Assembly: GCA_937980205.1 (NCBI GenBank) | Contig: CALJKW010000055.1 | Location: 620,001 to 684,000, forward strand | DNA from: an uncultured Myxococcales bacterium | GTDB taxonomy: Bacteria > Myxococcota > Myxococcia > Myxococcales > Myxococcaceae | Length of the DNA stretch: 64,000 bases | Direction of reading: 5' to 3' | Shown: in pieces, positions 40,907-52,266 of the stretch | Layout of the letters: each line of letters opens with the position of its first letter | How positions within the stretch are numbered: position 1 is the stretch's first letter | Position numbers and translations under genes: made by a program | The notes under the pieces: model-generated | Told to the model about the DNA's origin: nothing | What the model saw: the letters and a program-made list of their open reading frames with translations, nothing else | Database searches by the model: none

Positions 40907-41743
40907 TTCTTCGGGCCGAGGATCTCGAGCGACAGATCCATCGCGCGCGCCGAGTGCGTGAGCGCGCCCAACGACACGTAGTCGACGCCGAGCTTCGCGA
41001 GCGCCGGCAGCCGCTCGAGCGTGACGCCGCCCGAGACCTCGAGCTCGACGCGCCCCTTCGCGCGCTTCACGGCCTGCGAGATCTGGGAGTCGTTCATGTT
41101 GTCGAGCAGCACGACGTGCGCTCCGCCTGCGATGGCGTCCTCGAGCTGGTCGAGGTTCGTGATCTCGATCTCCACCTTCGTCAGGCGCGGGCAGTGATCC
41201 AGCGCGCGCTTGAGCGCCTCGCGGACGTCTCCGCCGACGGCGGCGATGTGGTTGTCCTTGATGAGGATGCCGTCGAACAGCCCGAAGCGGTGGTTCCACG
41301 CGCCGCCGTGTCGCACCGCGAGCTTCGAGAGCCCGCGCATGCCGGGAGAGGTCTTCCGGGTGTCGAGCACCTTCAGCTTCGTGCCCTTCACCGCCTCGGC
41401 CGCGCGCGCCGCCATCGTGGCGATGCCGGACGTGCGCTGCACGATGTTCAGCGCCGTGCGCTCGCAGATGAGCAGGCTCCGCAGCGGGCCGACCAGCCGC
41501 GCGACGCGGCGCTTGCGCAGAATCCACTCGCCGTCTTCGTCGTCGAGCGTGACCTCGACGGCAGCATCGTAGCGCTCGAACACGCGCGCGAAGGCGGTGA
41601 GGCCCGAGAGGACCATCTCCTCTTTCGCCCACAGCTCGGCGCGGCCGTCCGCCTTCGGGTCGATCAGCGCGTCGGTCGTGACGTCGCCCGCTGCTCCGAG
41701 ATCTTCGTCCAGCGCGAGGTCGATCAGCCGATCGAGGTACGAA

Positions 41744-41754
<11 letters not shown>
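40903..41754 (-). CDS. nadC: Nicotinate-nucleotide pyrophosphorylase (quinolinate phosphoribosyltransferase)
   Basis: NadC turns quinolinate and PRPP into nicotinate mononucleotide in NAD synthesis. The GTG at 41754 (VPADSYLDRLIDLALDEDLG) gives 283 residues, the normal family length; a GTG at 41781 is possible but lies deeper within valS. Motifs include ERTALNIVQRTSGIAT, DTRKTSPGMR, KLAVRHGGAWNHRFGLFDGILIKDNH and LLDNM, with ELEVSGGV near the end. It overlaps the end of valS by 11 nt and the ABC1 gene by 4 nt. Confidence 0.95.
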
Positions 41755-44911
<3,157 letters not shown>

Positions 44912-45041
44912 GTGGAGAGGGACTGTGTACTTGAGGGCTGGCTGACGCCCAAGGGAAATGCTTGGGGCAGAAACCGGCGACGGGTGACGGGCAGACGCTC
45001 ACGGGTATGAGTCGACGGGCCCGGTCACGTCCCCCGGCTTC

Positions 45042-46148
45042 TCAGTGCTTGGTCTCGCGATCCTTGATGAGCCGATCGAGCTCTTCACGAATGATCGTCT
45101 CAGCGAGCTGGGGCACGACCTCCCAGGCGATCTTCTCGATCACTTCCTTCGACGCCTTGGACAGCGCGGCCCGCAGCGCGGCCTCGCCGCCGTCGGCGGG
45201 GCGATCATCCAGAGACAGCGACTCGTGCCGCTGCTGCTGGGGCGGCATCCCCGGCGGGGGACGCGCCATGCCGCCCGGAGGAGCCCCGAGCCCGAACGGA
45301 TCACGCCGCGGCGGAACGCCGCCGGCGCCAGGCATCGGCCCGCCGGGCGGGCGCGGGAACCCCGGAGCACCACCCGGAGGCGGCGGCATTCCCGGCATGC
45401 CGGGAGGCCGCGCCATCGGCTGGCCCGGCCCCGGCGGCATCATGGGGTTGCGCATGCCCGGCACGGTGCCCGGCGGCACTCCCACCGGCGGGCGCGCCAT
45501 CGGCTGCCCGGGCCCGGGCGGCATCATGGGGTTCCGCATTCCCGGCACGGTGCCCGGCGGCACACCGGGACGCATTCCGCCCGGAGGCGGCGGCATTCCA
45601 CCCATTCCACCCGGGCCAGGAGGCCGCGCCATCGGCTGCCCCGGCACACCCTGAGGCCCCGGCATCGGCCGCGGCTGCATCGGCTGCCCCGGCGGCGGCC
45701 CACCCGGAGCAGGCGGCCGCGACGCCACCGGCCCGCTCGTCGACACCGGCGCGTACGTGGGGGTCATCGCCTGACCCGGCGCCATGCCCACGAGCCCGCG
45801 CACCTTGTCGATGAACGCCTGGCTCTCGAACGGCTTCACGATGTGCGTGTCCGCGCCCGCAGCGCGCGCGCGGTTCTCGTCGAAAGGCTCGAACGTGCCC
45901 GCGAGCAGCATCACCGGAATGTGGCTCGTCGACGGGTCCTGCTTCAGCGCCTGGCAGACCTCGTAGCCGCTCTTCCCCGGCATCATCACGTCCGCGAGGA
46001 TCACGTCCGGCCGAAGGTCGCGCGCCTTCTGAATCGCCTCGAGCCCGTTGTCGACCAACGTGAGCTGGAAATCCTCGTTGGCCAACACCATGCCGATGAC
46101 CTTCCGCATGGTGAGGGAGTCGTCGGCGACCAGCACGTTCTTCGGCAT
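45042..46148 (-). CDS. Response regulator with Pro/Gly/Met linker and a C-terminal helical module
   Basis: The start at 46148 (MPKNVLVADDSLTMRKVI) begins a receiver domain with acidic pair Asp9-Asp10, phosphorylation site Asp53 (ILADVMMP) and a Lys in HIVKPFE. From about residue 130 to 310 the protein is a low-complexity linker of Pro, Gly, Met and Arg, including a near-exact tandem duplication. The last 45 residues are helical (ALSKASKEVIEKIAWEVVP and LAETIIREELDRLIKDRE), a module seen in several myxobacterial regulators. No DNA-binding domain is present, so output is by protein contact. It follows the CheW-like gene at 32 nt. Confidence 0.85.
   Translation of the reverse strand: MPKNVLVADDSLTMRKVIGMVLANEDFQLTLVDNGLEAIQKARDLRPDVILADVMMPGKSGYEVCQALKQDPSTSHIPVMLLAGTFEPFDENRARAAGADTHIVKPFESQAFIDKVRGLVGMAPGQAMTPTYAPVSTSGPVASRPPAPGGPPPGQPMQPRPMPGPQGVPGQPMARPPGPGGMGGMPPPPGGMRPGVPPGTVPGMRNPMMPPGPGQPMARPPVGVPPGTVPGMRNPMMPPGPGQPMARPPGMPGMPPPPGGAPGFPRPPGGPMPGAGGVPPRRDPFGLGAPPGGMARPPPGMPPQQQRHESLSLDDRPADGGEAALRAALSKASKEVIEKIAWEVVPQLAETIIREELDRLIKDRETKH
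45407..45574. repeat. 84-nt tandem duplication in the regulator linker
   Basis: Two copies of an 84-nt unit lie head to tail (for example CGCCATCGGC at 45411 and 45495). They encode the same block of 27 residues, GVPPGTVPGMRNPMMPPGPG followed by QPMARPP. The copies differ at silent positions, so the duplication is not recent. Confidence 0.8.
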
Positions 46149-46180
46149 GAAGCCAGTGTACGAGTCGCGTCTTCGCGCAA

Positions 46181-46951
46181 TCAAGAAAACAAGCGAGGCA
46201 GATCCAGCACGTGCGCGCCCTGTAACGAGCCGCGCGCGCTCACTCCAAACGCGCGTGTCGCGAGCAGCCCGATGCCCTCGCCTTCGACCTCGACGAGCAC
46301 CGCGAGCGGCTCGACCTGAGAGCTGCCGCCGGCCATGCCGACGACGCTGAACGCGGGCCACAGGTGCTGCTGGTGCAGCACGAGCCCCTTGAGCGGCCCT
46401 TCGTGCGGCAGCGCACACAGGCGATCTCCCGCGGCGACGACCTGCGAGACCGAGCTCAGGGGCACCGCCATGCGCTCGCCCTGCGACTCGAAGACGAGCG
46501 CCCGCTCCGGCTCGGGAGCGAGCGGCAGCCGCCCGCCGTCGAGCAGCTCGGGAGGATCTGCCTCGAGCCCGCGCGCCGCCGCCTCGACGTCGAGCTCGAA
46601 GTAGAGGTTTCCGCCGACCTCGAGGACTCCGCGGACGGCGGGCTCGAGCCGGCGCACGAGCCGGCTCGGCAGCGGGTGGCGCGGCTTGTCCGCGATGTCG
46701 CTCACCTCGACCACCCGCTTCACGCGCACCGCGATGGTCGGAGACGTGTCGAGCGCAACGGCGGTGCCGGGCCGCTGCTCCGGAGGGCCTCCGAGCAGCG
46801 CGCTCAGGTCCTTCAGGTGCAGGTGGCCGTGCAGCGACTCTCCGCCTTCGTCCGGCGGTGACACCTCGAGCACGTGGGTCGCGTCGATCGCGTAACGCGT
46901 CGCTCCCGCCTCGACGAGCAGGCAGAGGCGCTGGCCTTTTTCGAACGCCAC
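46181..46951 (-). CDS. Double CheW-like coupling protein
   Basis: The GTG at 46951 opens a 256-residue protein with two CheW-like halves. The first spans about residues 5-115 (QRLCLLVEAGATRYAIDATHV, LHLKDLSALLG, VAVRVKRVVEVSDIA) and the second about 145-250 (RALVFESQGERMAVPLSSVSQVV, LHQQHLWPAFSV, GLLATRAFGV). CheW proteins couple receptors to CheA; here no CheA or receptor is adjacent. The gene precedes a receiver-only regulator and is divergent from a diguanylate cyclase, so it may belong to a chemosensory system whose other parts are elsewhere. Confidence 0.75.
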   Translation of the reverse strand: MAFEKGQRLCLLVEAGATRYAIDATHVLEVSPPDEGGESLHGHLHLKDLSALLGGPPEQRPGTAVALDTSPTIAVRVKRVVEVSDIADKPRHPLPSRLVRRLEPAVRGVLEVGGNLYFELDVEAAARGLEADPPELLDGGRLPLAPEPERALVFESQGERMAVPLSSVSQVVAAGDRLCALPHEGPLKGLVLHQQHLWPAFSVVGMAGGSSQVEPLAVLVEVEGEGIGLLATRAFGVSARGSLQGAHVLDLPRLFS

Positions 46952-46984
46952 GCCCGCCTACGATACTGCTAAAGCGAGTGCTGC

Positions 46985-48388
46985 ATGGCTCAGGTGTTGC
47001 TCGTCGACGACGAGAAGGTCGCACGGACCCTCTACTCCGATTTTCTGACCGGAGCGGGCCACGCCGTGCACGCCGTCAGCAACTCCGCCGAGGCGATGGA
47101 AGCGCTCGCGAAGTACCCCTTCGACGTCGTCGTCACGGATCTCATCCTCCCGGCCAGCGACGGCATGGCGCTGCTGCAGCACGTGAAGGCCTCGTTCCCG
47201 GGCGTCGAGGTGATCGTGATCACCGCGCTCGACAAGGTCGACCCCGCCGTCCGCGCCATCAAGAGCGGCGCCGCCGACTACCTGGTGAAGCCGATCAACC
47301 CCGACGTGCTCGCGCACTCGGTGACCCGCGCGCTCACCACGCGCTCGCTGCTCAAAGAGAACGAAGAGCTGCGGCGCCACGTCGACCTGCTCGAGACCGG
47401 CCAGCGCATCGCCACCACGCTCGACCGCGAGCGCATCTCGCTCGTCGCCACGCAGGCGTTTCACCAGGTCTGCGGCTGCGACGCGGCCCTGCTGTTCACG
47501 CGCCAGGGCGACGGCACGCTGTCGCACTCGGGCAGCGCCGGCACGAAGGAAGAGGAAGAGATCGCCCTCGCCGCCGTCTTGAGAGAGCCCCTCACCGGCT
47601 CGCTCGCCAACGCCGGCCCCGCCGGCCGCTCGCTGACGCTCGACGGTCTGCCCGACCCGTTCCGCAACGTGTTCGTGGTGCCGGCCCGCGACGGCGAGAA
47701 GATCTACGGCGCCGTCGCGCTCGTCTTCCGCGGAGACGTCACCTCCGCCACGACCGAGACCGCGCCCTTCCTGGCTCGCCACCTCGCGCTCGCGCTGCGG
47801 AACCTCGGGCGCTTCGCCGAGGTGGAGGATCTCGTCTACCTCGACGACCTCACGCACCTGTTCAACCGGCGCTACCTCGAGCTCGTGCTCGACAAGGAAG
47901 CGAAGAACCTCGCCGCCTCGGCGAAGCCGTTCTCGCTGCTCTTCTGCGACCTCGACTACTTCAAGAGCATCAACGACACGCACGGGCACCTCATCGGCTC
48001 GAAGCTGCTCGTCGAGGTGGCGCGGATCATCAAGGGCTGCGTGCGCGACAACGACGTCGTGTGCCGCTGGGGCGGCGACGAGTACGTGCTGCTGCTGCGC
48101 GGCACCGACTCGGGCGGCGCACTGAAGGTGGCCGAGCGGATTCGCCGCACCGTCGAGGGCCACCACTTCCTCGCGCGCGAGGGCTTCTCGCTGTCGGTCA
48201 CCACGTGCATCGGCATCGCGAGCTTTCCCGAGCACGCGACCGACAAGGACGTGCTCGTCGACTTCGCGGATCGCGCGATGTACCGCGGCAAGAAGAGCAC
48301 GCGGAACATCATCTACATGGCCGCCGAAGGCCTCGAGGCCACGCCAGAGAGCCGGCGAAAGGCCATCGAAGAGGCGACGAAGCACTGA
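46985..48388 (+). CDS. Response regulator diguanylate cyclase
   Basis: The 467-residue protein has a receiver (Asp8-Asp9, phosphorylation site Asp52 in VVVTDLILP, Lys in YLVKPIN), a GAF-like middle domain (about residues 140-280) and a C-terminal GGDEF domain. The active site reads RWGGDEYVLLL (Gly363-Tyr367), a variant permitted in active cyclases, and the inhibitory-site RxxD (Arg354-Asp357) is five residues upstream. FNRRYLELVLDKE and LFCDLDYFKSINDTHGH fit nucleotide and metal binding. It likely makes c-di-GMP with product inhibition; two PilZ proteins are encoded 11 kb away. The TGA is followed by a hairpin. Confidence 0.95.
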   Translation: MAQVLLVDDEKVARTLYSDFLTGAGHAVHAVSNSAEAMEALAKYPFDVVVTDLILPASDGMALLQHVKASFPGVEVIVITALDKVDPAVRAIKSGAADYLVKPINPDVLAHSVTRALTTRSLLKENEELRRHVDLLETGQRIATTLDRERISLVATQAFHQVCGCDAALLFTRQGDGTLSHSGSAGTKEEEEIALAAVLREPLTGSLANAGPAGRSLTLDGLPDPFRNVFVVPARDGEKIYGAVALVFRGDVTSATTETAPFLARHLALALRNLGRFAEVEDLVYLDDLTHLFNRRYLELVLDKEAKNLAASAKPFSLLFCDLDYFKSINDTHGHLIGSKLLVEVARIIKGCVRDNDVVCRWGGDEYVLLLRGTDSGGALKVAERIRRTVEGHHFLAREGFSLSVTTCIGIASFPEHATDKDVLVDFADRAMYRGKKSTRNIIYMAAEGLEATPESRRKAIEEATKH

Positions 48389-48392
48389 AGAT

Positions 48393-48417
48393 GGGGACAG
48401 GCATCTGTCCCCCTTTT
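48393..48417. terminator. GGGGACAG hairpin with T-run
   Basis: GGGGACAG (48393-48400) and CTGTCCCC (48405-48412) form an 8-bp stem with a GCAT loop, followed by C and TTTT. It starts 5 nt after the cyclase stop and abuts the convergent protease stop. It is a longer variant of the palindromes at 26057-26143 and a good intrinsic terminator for the cyclase. Confidence 0.7.
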
Positions 48418-49317
48418 CTACGCGGCGGTCCTCAGCGTCGGCCGCACGGTGCGCTGCAGCTTCGAGCCACCCTTCCACACCGTGAGCGAGAACTCGGGCG
48501 CCGAGTCGATCGCCATCGTGCGCTGCAGATCCTCCACCGTGGCGATCGGCGTTCCGTTCACCTGCAGCAGCAGATCCTGGCGCGCGAGGCCGGCCGCGTC
48601 CGCCGGCGAACCGCGGCCGACGTCCATCACGCGAATGCCGCGCGGCTGACCGACCTGCTGCGCGAGCTCGGGCGCGAGCGCCTCGTTGCGCGCGGCGATG
48701 CCGAGGTAGCGGCGGCGCACCTCTCCGTGCCGCATGAGCAGGCTCGCGACCCACGACGCCGTCGACGCCGGCACCGCGAAGCCGATGCCCTGCGCGAACG
48801 GCAGCATCGCCGTGTTGATGCCCACGACCTGGCCGCGCACCGAGAGCAGCGGCCCGCCCGAGTTGCCCGGGTTGATCGCCGCGTCGGTCTGGATGAGCCC
48901 GTCGAGCACGGCGCCGTCGCGACCGGGCAGCCGCCGCTCGACCGCGCTGACGACGCCGAGCGTCGCGCTGCGCTCGAAGCCGTACGGGTGGCCGAGCGCG
49001 ATGACCACCTGCCCGACCTTCACGCTGCGCTGCTCCGCCAGCGGCAGCGGCGTCGAGGTCCGCCCCGTCTTCAGCACGGCGAGGTCCGTGACCTCGTCGC
49101 GGCCGATGACCTCTCCGTCGGTCTCGTAGCCGTCGCTGAAGCGCACCAGCATCGAGCGGTGCCGCTTCGTCACGTGCGCGTTCGTGAGCGCGTAGCCGTC
49201 GGGCGTGAAGAGCACGCCCGTGCCGTGGCCGCGGCGATCTTCGACGGCGAGGATGCCCGGCGCCGCGCGGTCGACGAGCTTCTCGAGCTCGTCGGAGAAG
49301 AGCTCCAGAGGATTCAT
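48418..49317 (-). CDS. HtrA-like serine protease with PDZ domain
   Basis: The start at 49317 (MNPLELFSDELEKLVDRAAP) follows GGAGG. The 299-residue protein has the trypsin-like triad His48 (TNAHV), Asp78 (VTDLAVL) and Ser153 (NPGNSGGPLL), with GIGFAVPA. A PDZ domain follows (about residues 210-290: RYLGIAARNEALAPELAQ, GSPADAAGLARQDLLLQVNG). There is no signal peptide, unlike DegP/DegS, so it is expected in the cytoplasm. It is preceded by a related protein lacking the catalytic His. Confidence 0.9.
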   Translation of the reverse strand: MNPLELFSDELEKLVDRAAPGILAVEDRRGHGTGVLFTPDGYALTNAHVTKRHRSMLVRFSDGYETDGEVIGRDEVTDLAVLKTGRTSTPLPLAEQRSVKVGQVVIALGHPYGFERSATLGVVSAVERRLPGRDGAVLDGLIQTDAAINPGNSGGPLLSVRGQVVGINTAMLPFAQGIGFAVPASTASWVASLLMRHGEVRRRYLGIAARNEALAPELAQQVGQPRGIRVMDVGRGSPADAAGLARQDLLLQVNGTPIATVEDLQRTMAIDSAPEFSLTVWKGGSKLQRTVRPTLRTAA

Positions 49318-49374
49318 GACCGACCTCCGTTCAGAGGGTCGATCAGAATACGTCGCCCGTTTACCGCGCCGTTT

Positions 49375-49468
49375 ACGCTGAGCGGAGCCGAAGGCGGAGT
49401 CGAAGCGGGCCACGCGTCGGCTTCGGGCCCGCTTCGACTGCGGCGCCTGCGGCGCCTCCGCTCAGCGT
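49375..49468. repeat. Long imperfect palindrome, element A
   Basis: ACGCTGAGCGGAG (49375-49387) pairs with CTCCGCTCAGCGT (49456-49468), and GTCGAAGCGGGCC (49399-49411) pairs with GGCCCGCTTCGAC (49426-49438), giving a long two-part stem of about 94 nt. It lies in the 319-bp gap between the two HtrA-like genes, both transcribed leftward. It has the form of dispersed CTGAGCGGAG...GTCGAAG intergenic repeats. Confidence 0.7.
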
Positions 49469-49514
49469 GAACGGAGGTCGGCAATGCGCTGGTCGTTCTG
49501 GCCGACCCTCTCAG

Positions 49515-49614
49515 CCTGAGCGGAGATGCCCGAAGGGCAACGCAGTCGAAGGGGCCCCGAAGCCGCCGCGCGGCCCGCTTCGACTCCGCGCTGCGCGCTC
49601 CGCTCAGCGTGAAC
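49515..49614. repeat. Long imperfect palindrome, element B
   Basis: A second copy, related to element A by sequence. CCTGAGCGGAG (49515-49525) faces CTCCGCTCAGCG (49598-49609), and GTCGAAGGGGCC (49545-49556) faces GGCCCGCTTCGAC (49572-49584), with mismatches. Adjacent copies in this arrangement look like BIME-type pairs. I saw no other copy in the window. Confidence 0.65.
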
Positions 49615-49636
49615 GGACTCGGCACGATCGCCATGC

Positions 49637-50500
49637 TCACGGCCGCGCCCCCAGCGTCACCTGCACCGTGTCGACCTTCCCGTTCCGGTACACCTTCGCG
49701 GGCACCGTCTCGCCGACGTGATCCGCGCGCAGGTACGCGTACAGATCGTCGAGCGTCTTCACCGTGGCGTCGCCGAGGTGCAGCACCGTGTCCCCGTAGC
49801 CGATGCCGGCCTTGTCTCCGGGGCCGCCCTTGTCGACGCCGACGACGAGCAGGCCGATCTCCTCGCCGGTCGCCTTCTGCACGTCCTCGGGCAGCCGCAC
49901 CGGCTGCAGCGACAGCCCCACCCAGCTCCGCCTCACCTGCCCGTGCTGCTCGAGCTGCGCGACCACGCGGCGCACCGTCGGCACCGGAATCGTCAGGCTG
50001 GTGCCGCGGATGTGACCGGTCGACGTGATGCCGAGCACCTTGCCGTCGGCGGAGACGAGCGCCCCGCCCGACCAGCCCGGCTGGTGCGCCGCGTCGCTCT
50101 CGAGGTACCGGTCGATCTCGCCACCGCGCGGAGACCTCCACGGTTTGTTGCCGCGCGCGCTGATGATGCCGCTCGTCGCGCGCACCGTCTCACCCGGCCG
50201 CGCCAGCAGCACGATCGGCTGCCCGACCTTCACGCCGGCGCCGTCGTCGAGCTGCGGCACCGGCAGCGCGGCGTCGACCTCCAGCAGCGCGAGGTCGGTC
50301 GAAGGGTCACGCCCCTTGAGCCGCGCCTTGTGCTCGGCGCCCTCGATGCCGACCACGATCTCGCCCTCGCGCTCGACGGCGCGCGAGACGGTGACGATGC
50401 GGTTCGGCGCCCAGACGACGCCGCTGCTCGGCCGCGCGCGGCGGCCCTCGACGCGAACGATGCTCTTGCCTGTGTCTTCGACGATCTTGGAGAAGTCCAT
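49637..50500 (-). CDS. HtrA-like PDZ protein lacking the catalytic histidine
   Basis: The 287-residue protein matches its neighbour in layout. It has a trypsin-like fold with Asp69 (PSTDLALLEV) and Ser144 (QPGWSGGALV), then a PDZ domain (RSWVGLSLQPVRLPEDVQ, GPGDKAGIGYGDTVLHLG). Where the active protease has TNAHV, this one reads TVSRAV, so the catalytic His is replaced (Arg40). The protein is therefore expected to lack normal peptidase activity and to bind or regulate instead. It has no signal peptide. It may regulate the neighbouring active enzyme, whose gene follows it with the repeats between. Confidence 0.85.
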   Translation of the reverse strand: MDFSKIVEDTGKSIVRVEGRRARPSSGVVWAPNRIVTVSRAVEREGEIVVGIEGAEHKARLKGRDPSTDLALLEVDAALPVPQLDDGAGVKVGQPIVLLARPGETVRATSGIISARGNKPWRSPRGGEIDRYLESDAAHQPGWSGGALVSADGKVLGITSTGHIRGTSLTIPVPTVRRVVAQLEQHGQVRRSWVGLSLQPVRLPEDVQKATGEEIGLLVVGVDKGGPGDKAGIGYGDTVLHLGDATVKTLDDLYAYLRADHVGETVPAKVYRNGKVDTVQVTLGARP

Positions 50501-50542
50501 GCTCGAAAGGTACGCACCCCTCGAGCCGCCGAAATCAGCCGT

Positions 50543-50980
50543 TCAGGCAGGGCTCTCCACGACGGTCGCGCGCCCGTGGAGCACCCGGTGCAGCAGCATC
50601 CCCGCCGTCATGGCGCCGACGAACACCAGCGCGTTCGGTGACAGCCCACCGGCAGAGACGAACGCGGGGCCCGGGCAGTAACCGACGAGCCCCCAGCCGG
50701 CTCCGAAGATCGCCGCGCCGGCGAGCAGCTGGCCGTCGATGGCCTTCTGCGGCCGCGGCTGGAAGCCGGGCATGAACAGCGGCGCCCGCCGGCGGCCGAT
50801 GAGCTTGAGCGCCACGACGTGGACGCCGATCGCGCCGACCATCACGAACACGAGGCTCGCGTCCCACTGGCCGGTGATGTCGAGGAAGCCCTGCACCTTC
50901 TCGGGCTGCGCCATGCCGCTGACGGCGAGGCCGAGCGCGAAGAGGGCTCCGGCGAAGAGCGCGGCGAGGTTCGACTTCAT
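50543..50980 (-). CDS. YeeE/YedE-type membrane protein, C-terminal half (DUF6691-like)
   Basis: The 145-residue protein has four hydrophobic segments and the motif GLVGYCPGPA with the Cys typical of YeeE/YedE sulfur transporters. Other members carry the two halves as one polypeptide; here they are separate genes with an ATGA overlap. The family moves thiosulfate or related sulfur compounds. No sulfurtransferase or sulfide oxidoreductase is adjacent. Confidence 0.8.
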   Translation of the reverse strand: MKSNLAALFAGALFALGLAVSGMAQPEKVQGFLDITGQWDASLVFVMVGAIGVHVVALKLIGRRRAPLFMPGFQPRPQKAIDGQLLAGAAIFGAGWGLVGYCPGPAFVSAGGLSPNALVFVGAMTAGMLLHRVLHGRATVVESPA

Positions 50981-51393
50981 GACAGCGCCCTCAGCGCGAA
51001 GACGGCGATGGCGCCGGTCAGCATGAAGGTGAGCGTCGCCACGATGGAGCGCGCCTCGAGGCGGCTGTTCCCGCAGACGCCGTGGCCGCTCGTGCAGCCA
51101 CCTCCGAGGCGCGTGCCGTAACCGACCAGCAGCCCGGCGGCGACGGTGAGGCCCAGCGGCGCGGTCAGGCCCGCTCCGAACGCCTGCGGGTAGGCGACGC
51201 GGATGAGCAGCCCGGCGCCGATGAGCCCCGCGAAGAACCAGGCGCGGAACGCGCGGTCGCGCGAAGGCCGAAGCAGGCCGCTCCACAAGCCGGAGATGCC
51301 GGCGGCTCGCCCATGCGTGAGCAGGACGAGCGAGATGGACAGGCCGATGAAAATTCCACCGATGAGCGACGGGACGGGCGTGAAGTCGTGCAT
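50977..51393 (-). CDS. YeeE/YedE-type membrane protein, N-terminal half
   Basis: The 138-residue protein has four hydrophobic segments and the family motif GGGCTSGHGVCGNSRL, with two cysteines in the expected positions. It partners with the following gene to make the complete transporter. Its ATG lies 5 nt after a perfect palindrome, so expression is likely repressor-controlled. Confidence 0.85.
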   Translation of the reverse strand: MHDFTPVPSLIGGIFIGLSISLVLLTHGRAAGISGLWSGLLRPSRDRAFRAWFFAGLIGAGLLIRVAYPQAFGAGLTAPLGLTVAAGLLVGYGTRLGGGCTSGHGVCGNSRLEARSIVATLTFMLTGAIAVFALRALS

Positions 51394-51398
51394 GACGC

Positions 51399-51420
51399 TT
51401 CATCCGTTATAACGGATGAA
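51399..51420. promoter_or_regulatory. Perfect 22-bp palindrome upstream of the YeeE/YedE pair
   Basis: The half-site TTCATCCGTTA is followed directly by its reverse complement TAACGGATGAA, with no spacer. It fills most of the 30-bp gap between the LuxR-type gene and the transporter pair. AT-centred palindromes of this kind are bound by ArsR-type sulfur-sensing repressors (BigR/SqrR) in front of YeeE/YedE genes; the present site is compatible, but no ArsR gene is in the window. An attenuator hairpin is the alternative. Confidence 0.55.
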
Positions 51421-51423
51421 CCG

Positions 51424-52059
51424 CTAGAGGTCGATGATCCCCAGCCGGGCGGCCCGCACCACCGCCTCCACGCGCTTCTGCGCGCCCATCTTCTGGAGGA
51501 TGGAGTTCACGTGGAACTTGGCGGTGTGGTCGGAGATGTCGAGGCGGCCGGCGATCTCCTTGTTCGAGAGGCCCTCGGCCAGCAGCGCGAGCACCTCCTG
51601 CTCGCGCGGGGTCAGCTCCTCGCGCTCTTGCTGCGCGGAGGGCTCGGCCGCTTCGGCCTCGGTCGTGGGCACGAGCCGCGAGACGAACGAGCGATCGAAG
51701 ACGGCGAGGCCCTGGTGGATCGCCGACGCCGCGGCGAGCACGAGGTCCGCCGGACTGTCCTTGTGCAGCGCGCCGCTGGCGCCGGCGGCGATGGCGGGCA
51801 GCACGTCGTCGCTGGCCGTCAGCGCGAGCACCGGCGTCTCGACGGTCAGCGAGCGGATCGCCTCGTACGCGAACGCCGGGCTCGAGGTCGTGTCGACGAT
51901 GAGCACGTCGGCGCGGGCGACGCGGGCAGAGACGTCGAGCGACGCCTCGGCTCGCGAGACCATCGCGAGGTCGGGTCTCAGGCTCAACGACTCGGTGAGG
52001 CCCTCGCTGCCGCTCACCACGATCCGCAACGGCACTGCCCGAACAGGGAGTCCACGCAT
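51424..52059 (-). CDS. LuxR/NarL-type response regulator with degenerate receiver
   Basis: The start at 52059 gives MRGLPVRAVPLRIVVSGSEG. The 211-residue protein has a receiver-like domain in which the usual acidic pair is absent (RIVVSGSEG), while an Asp in VLIVDTTSS and a Lys in GALHKDSP remain. The C-terminal LuxR helix-turn-helix is intact: LTPREQEVLALLAEGLSNKEI, then AKFHVNSILQKMGAQKRVEAVV. Loss of the acidic pocket suggests phosphorylation-independent control. It is upstream of the YeeE/YedE pair in the same direction. The upstream gap to 52266 has TTGACC near 52095 but no matching -10. Confidence 0.85.
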   Translation of the reverse strand: MRGLPVRAVPLRIVVSGSEGLTESLSLRPDLAMVSRAEASLDVSARVARADVLIVDTTSSPAFAYEAIRSLTVETPVLALTASDDVLPAIAAGASGALHKDSPADLVLAAASAIHQGLAVFDRSFVSRLVPTTEAEAAEPSAQQEREELTPREQEVLALLAEGLSNKEIAGRLDISDHTAKFHVNSILQKMGAQKRVEAVVRAARLGIIDL

Positions 52060-52266
52060 GCAGCTACCGGTAACGCTCCCTGCAGATCGGTCAATGTTAA
52101 GAAGCGTGTCGGTACGCCGCCTCGCCGCCCCAGCAGCACCGACAACCGACAAGAGAACCGCCGTTCCCTCGCCAGCCGATCTTCAGCGTCACCCAGCCGA
52201 GGCGAACGACTCAGGCCCCGGAGCTGACCCGCTTCGCAGCCCTCGTGCTCGCGAGCTCGGGCGAGG

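Noticed and set aside
44912..45041. T-box or other riboswitch before valS
   Set aside because: No T-box motif or long specifier hairpin is visible in the 130-bp leader.
52060..52110. Sigma-70 promoter for the LuxR-type gene
   Set aside because: TTGACC is present, but no credible -10 element lies at the right distance.
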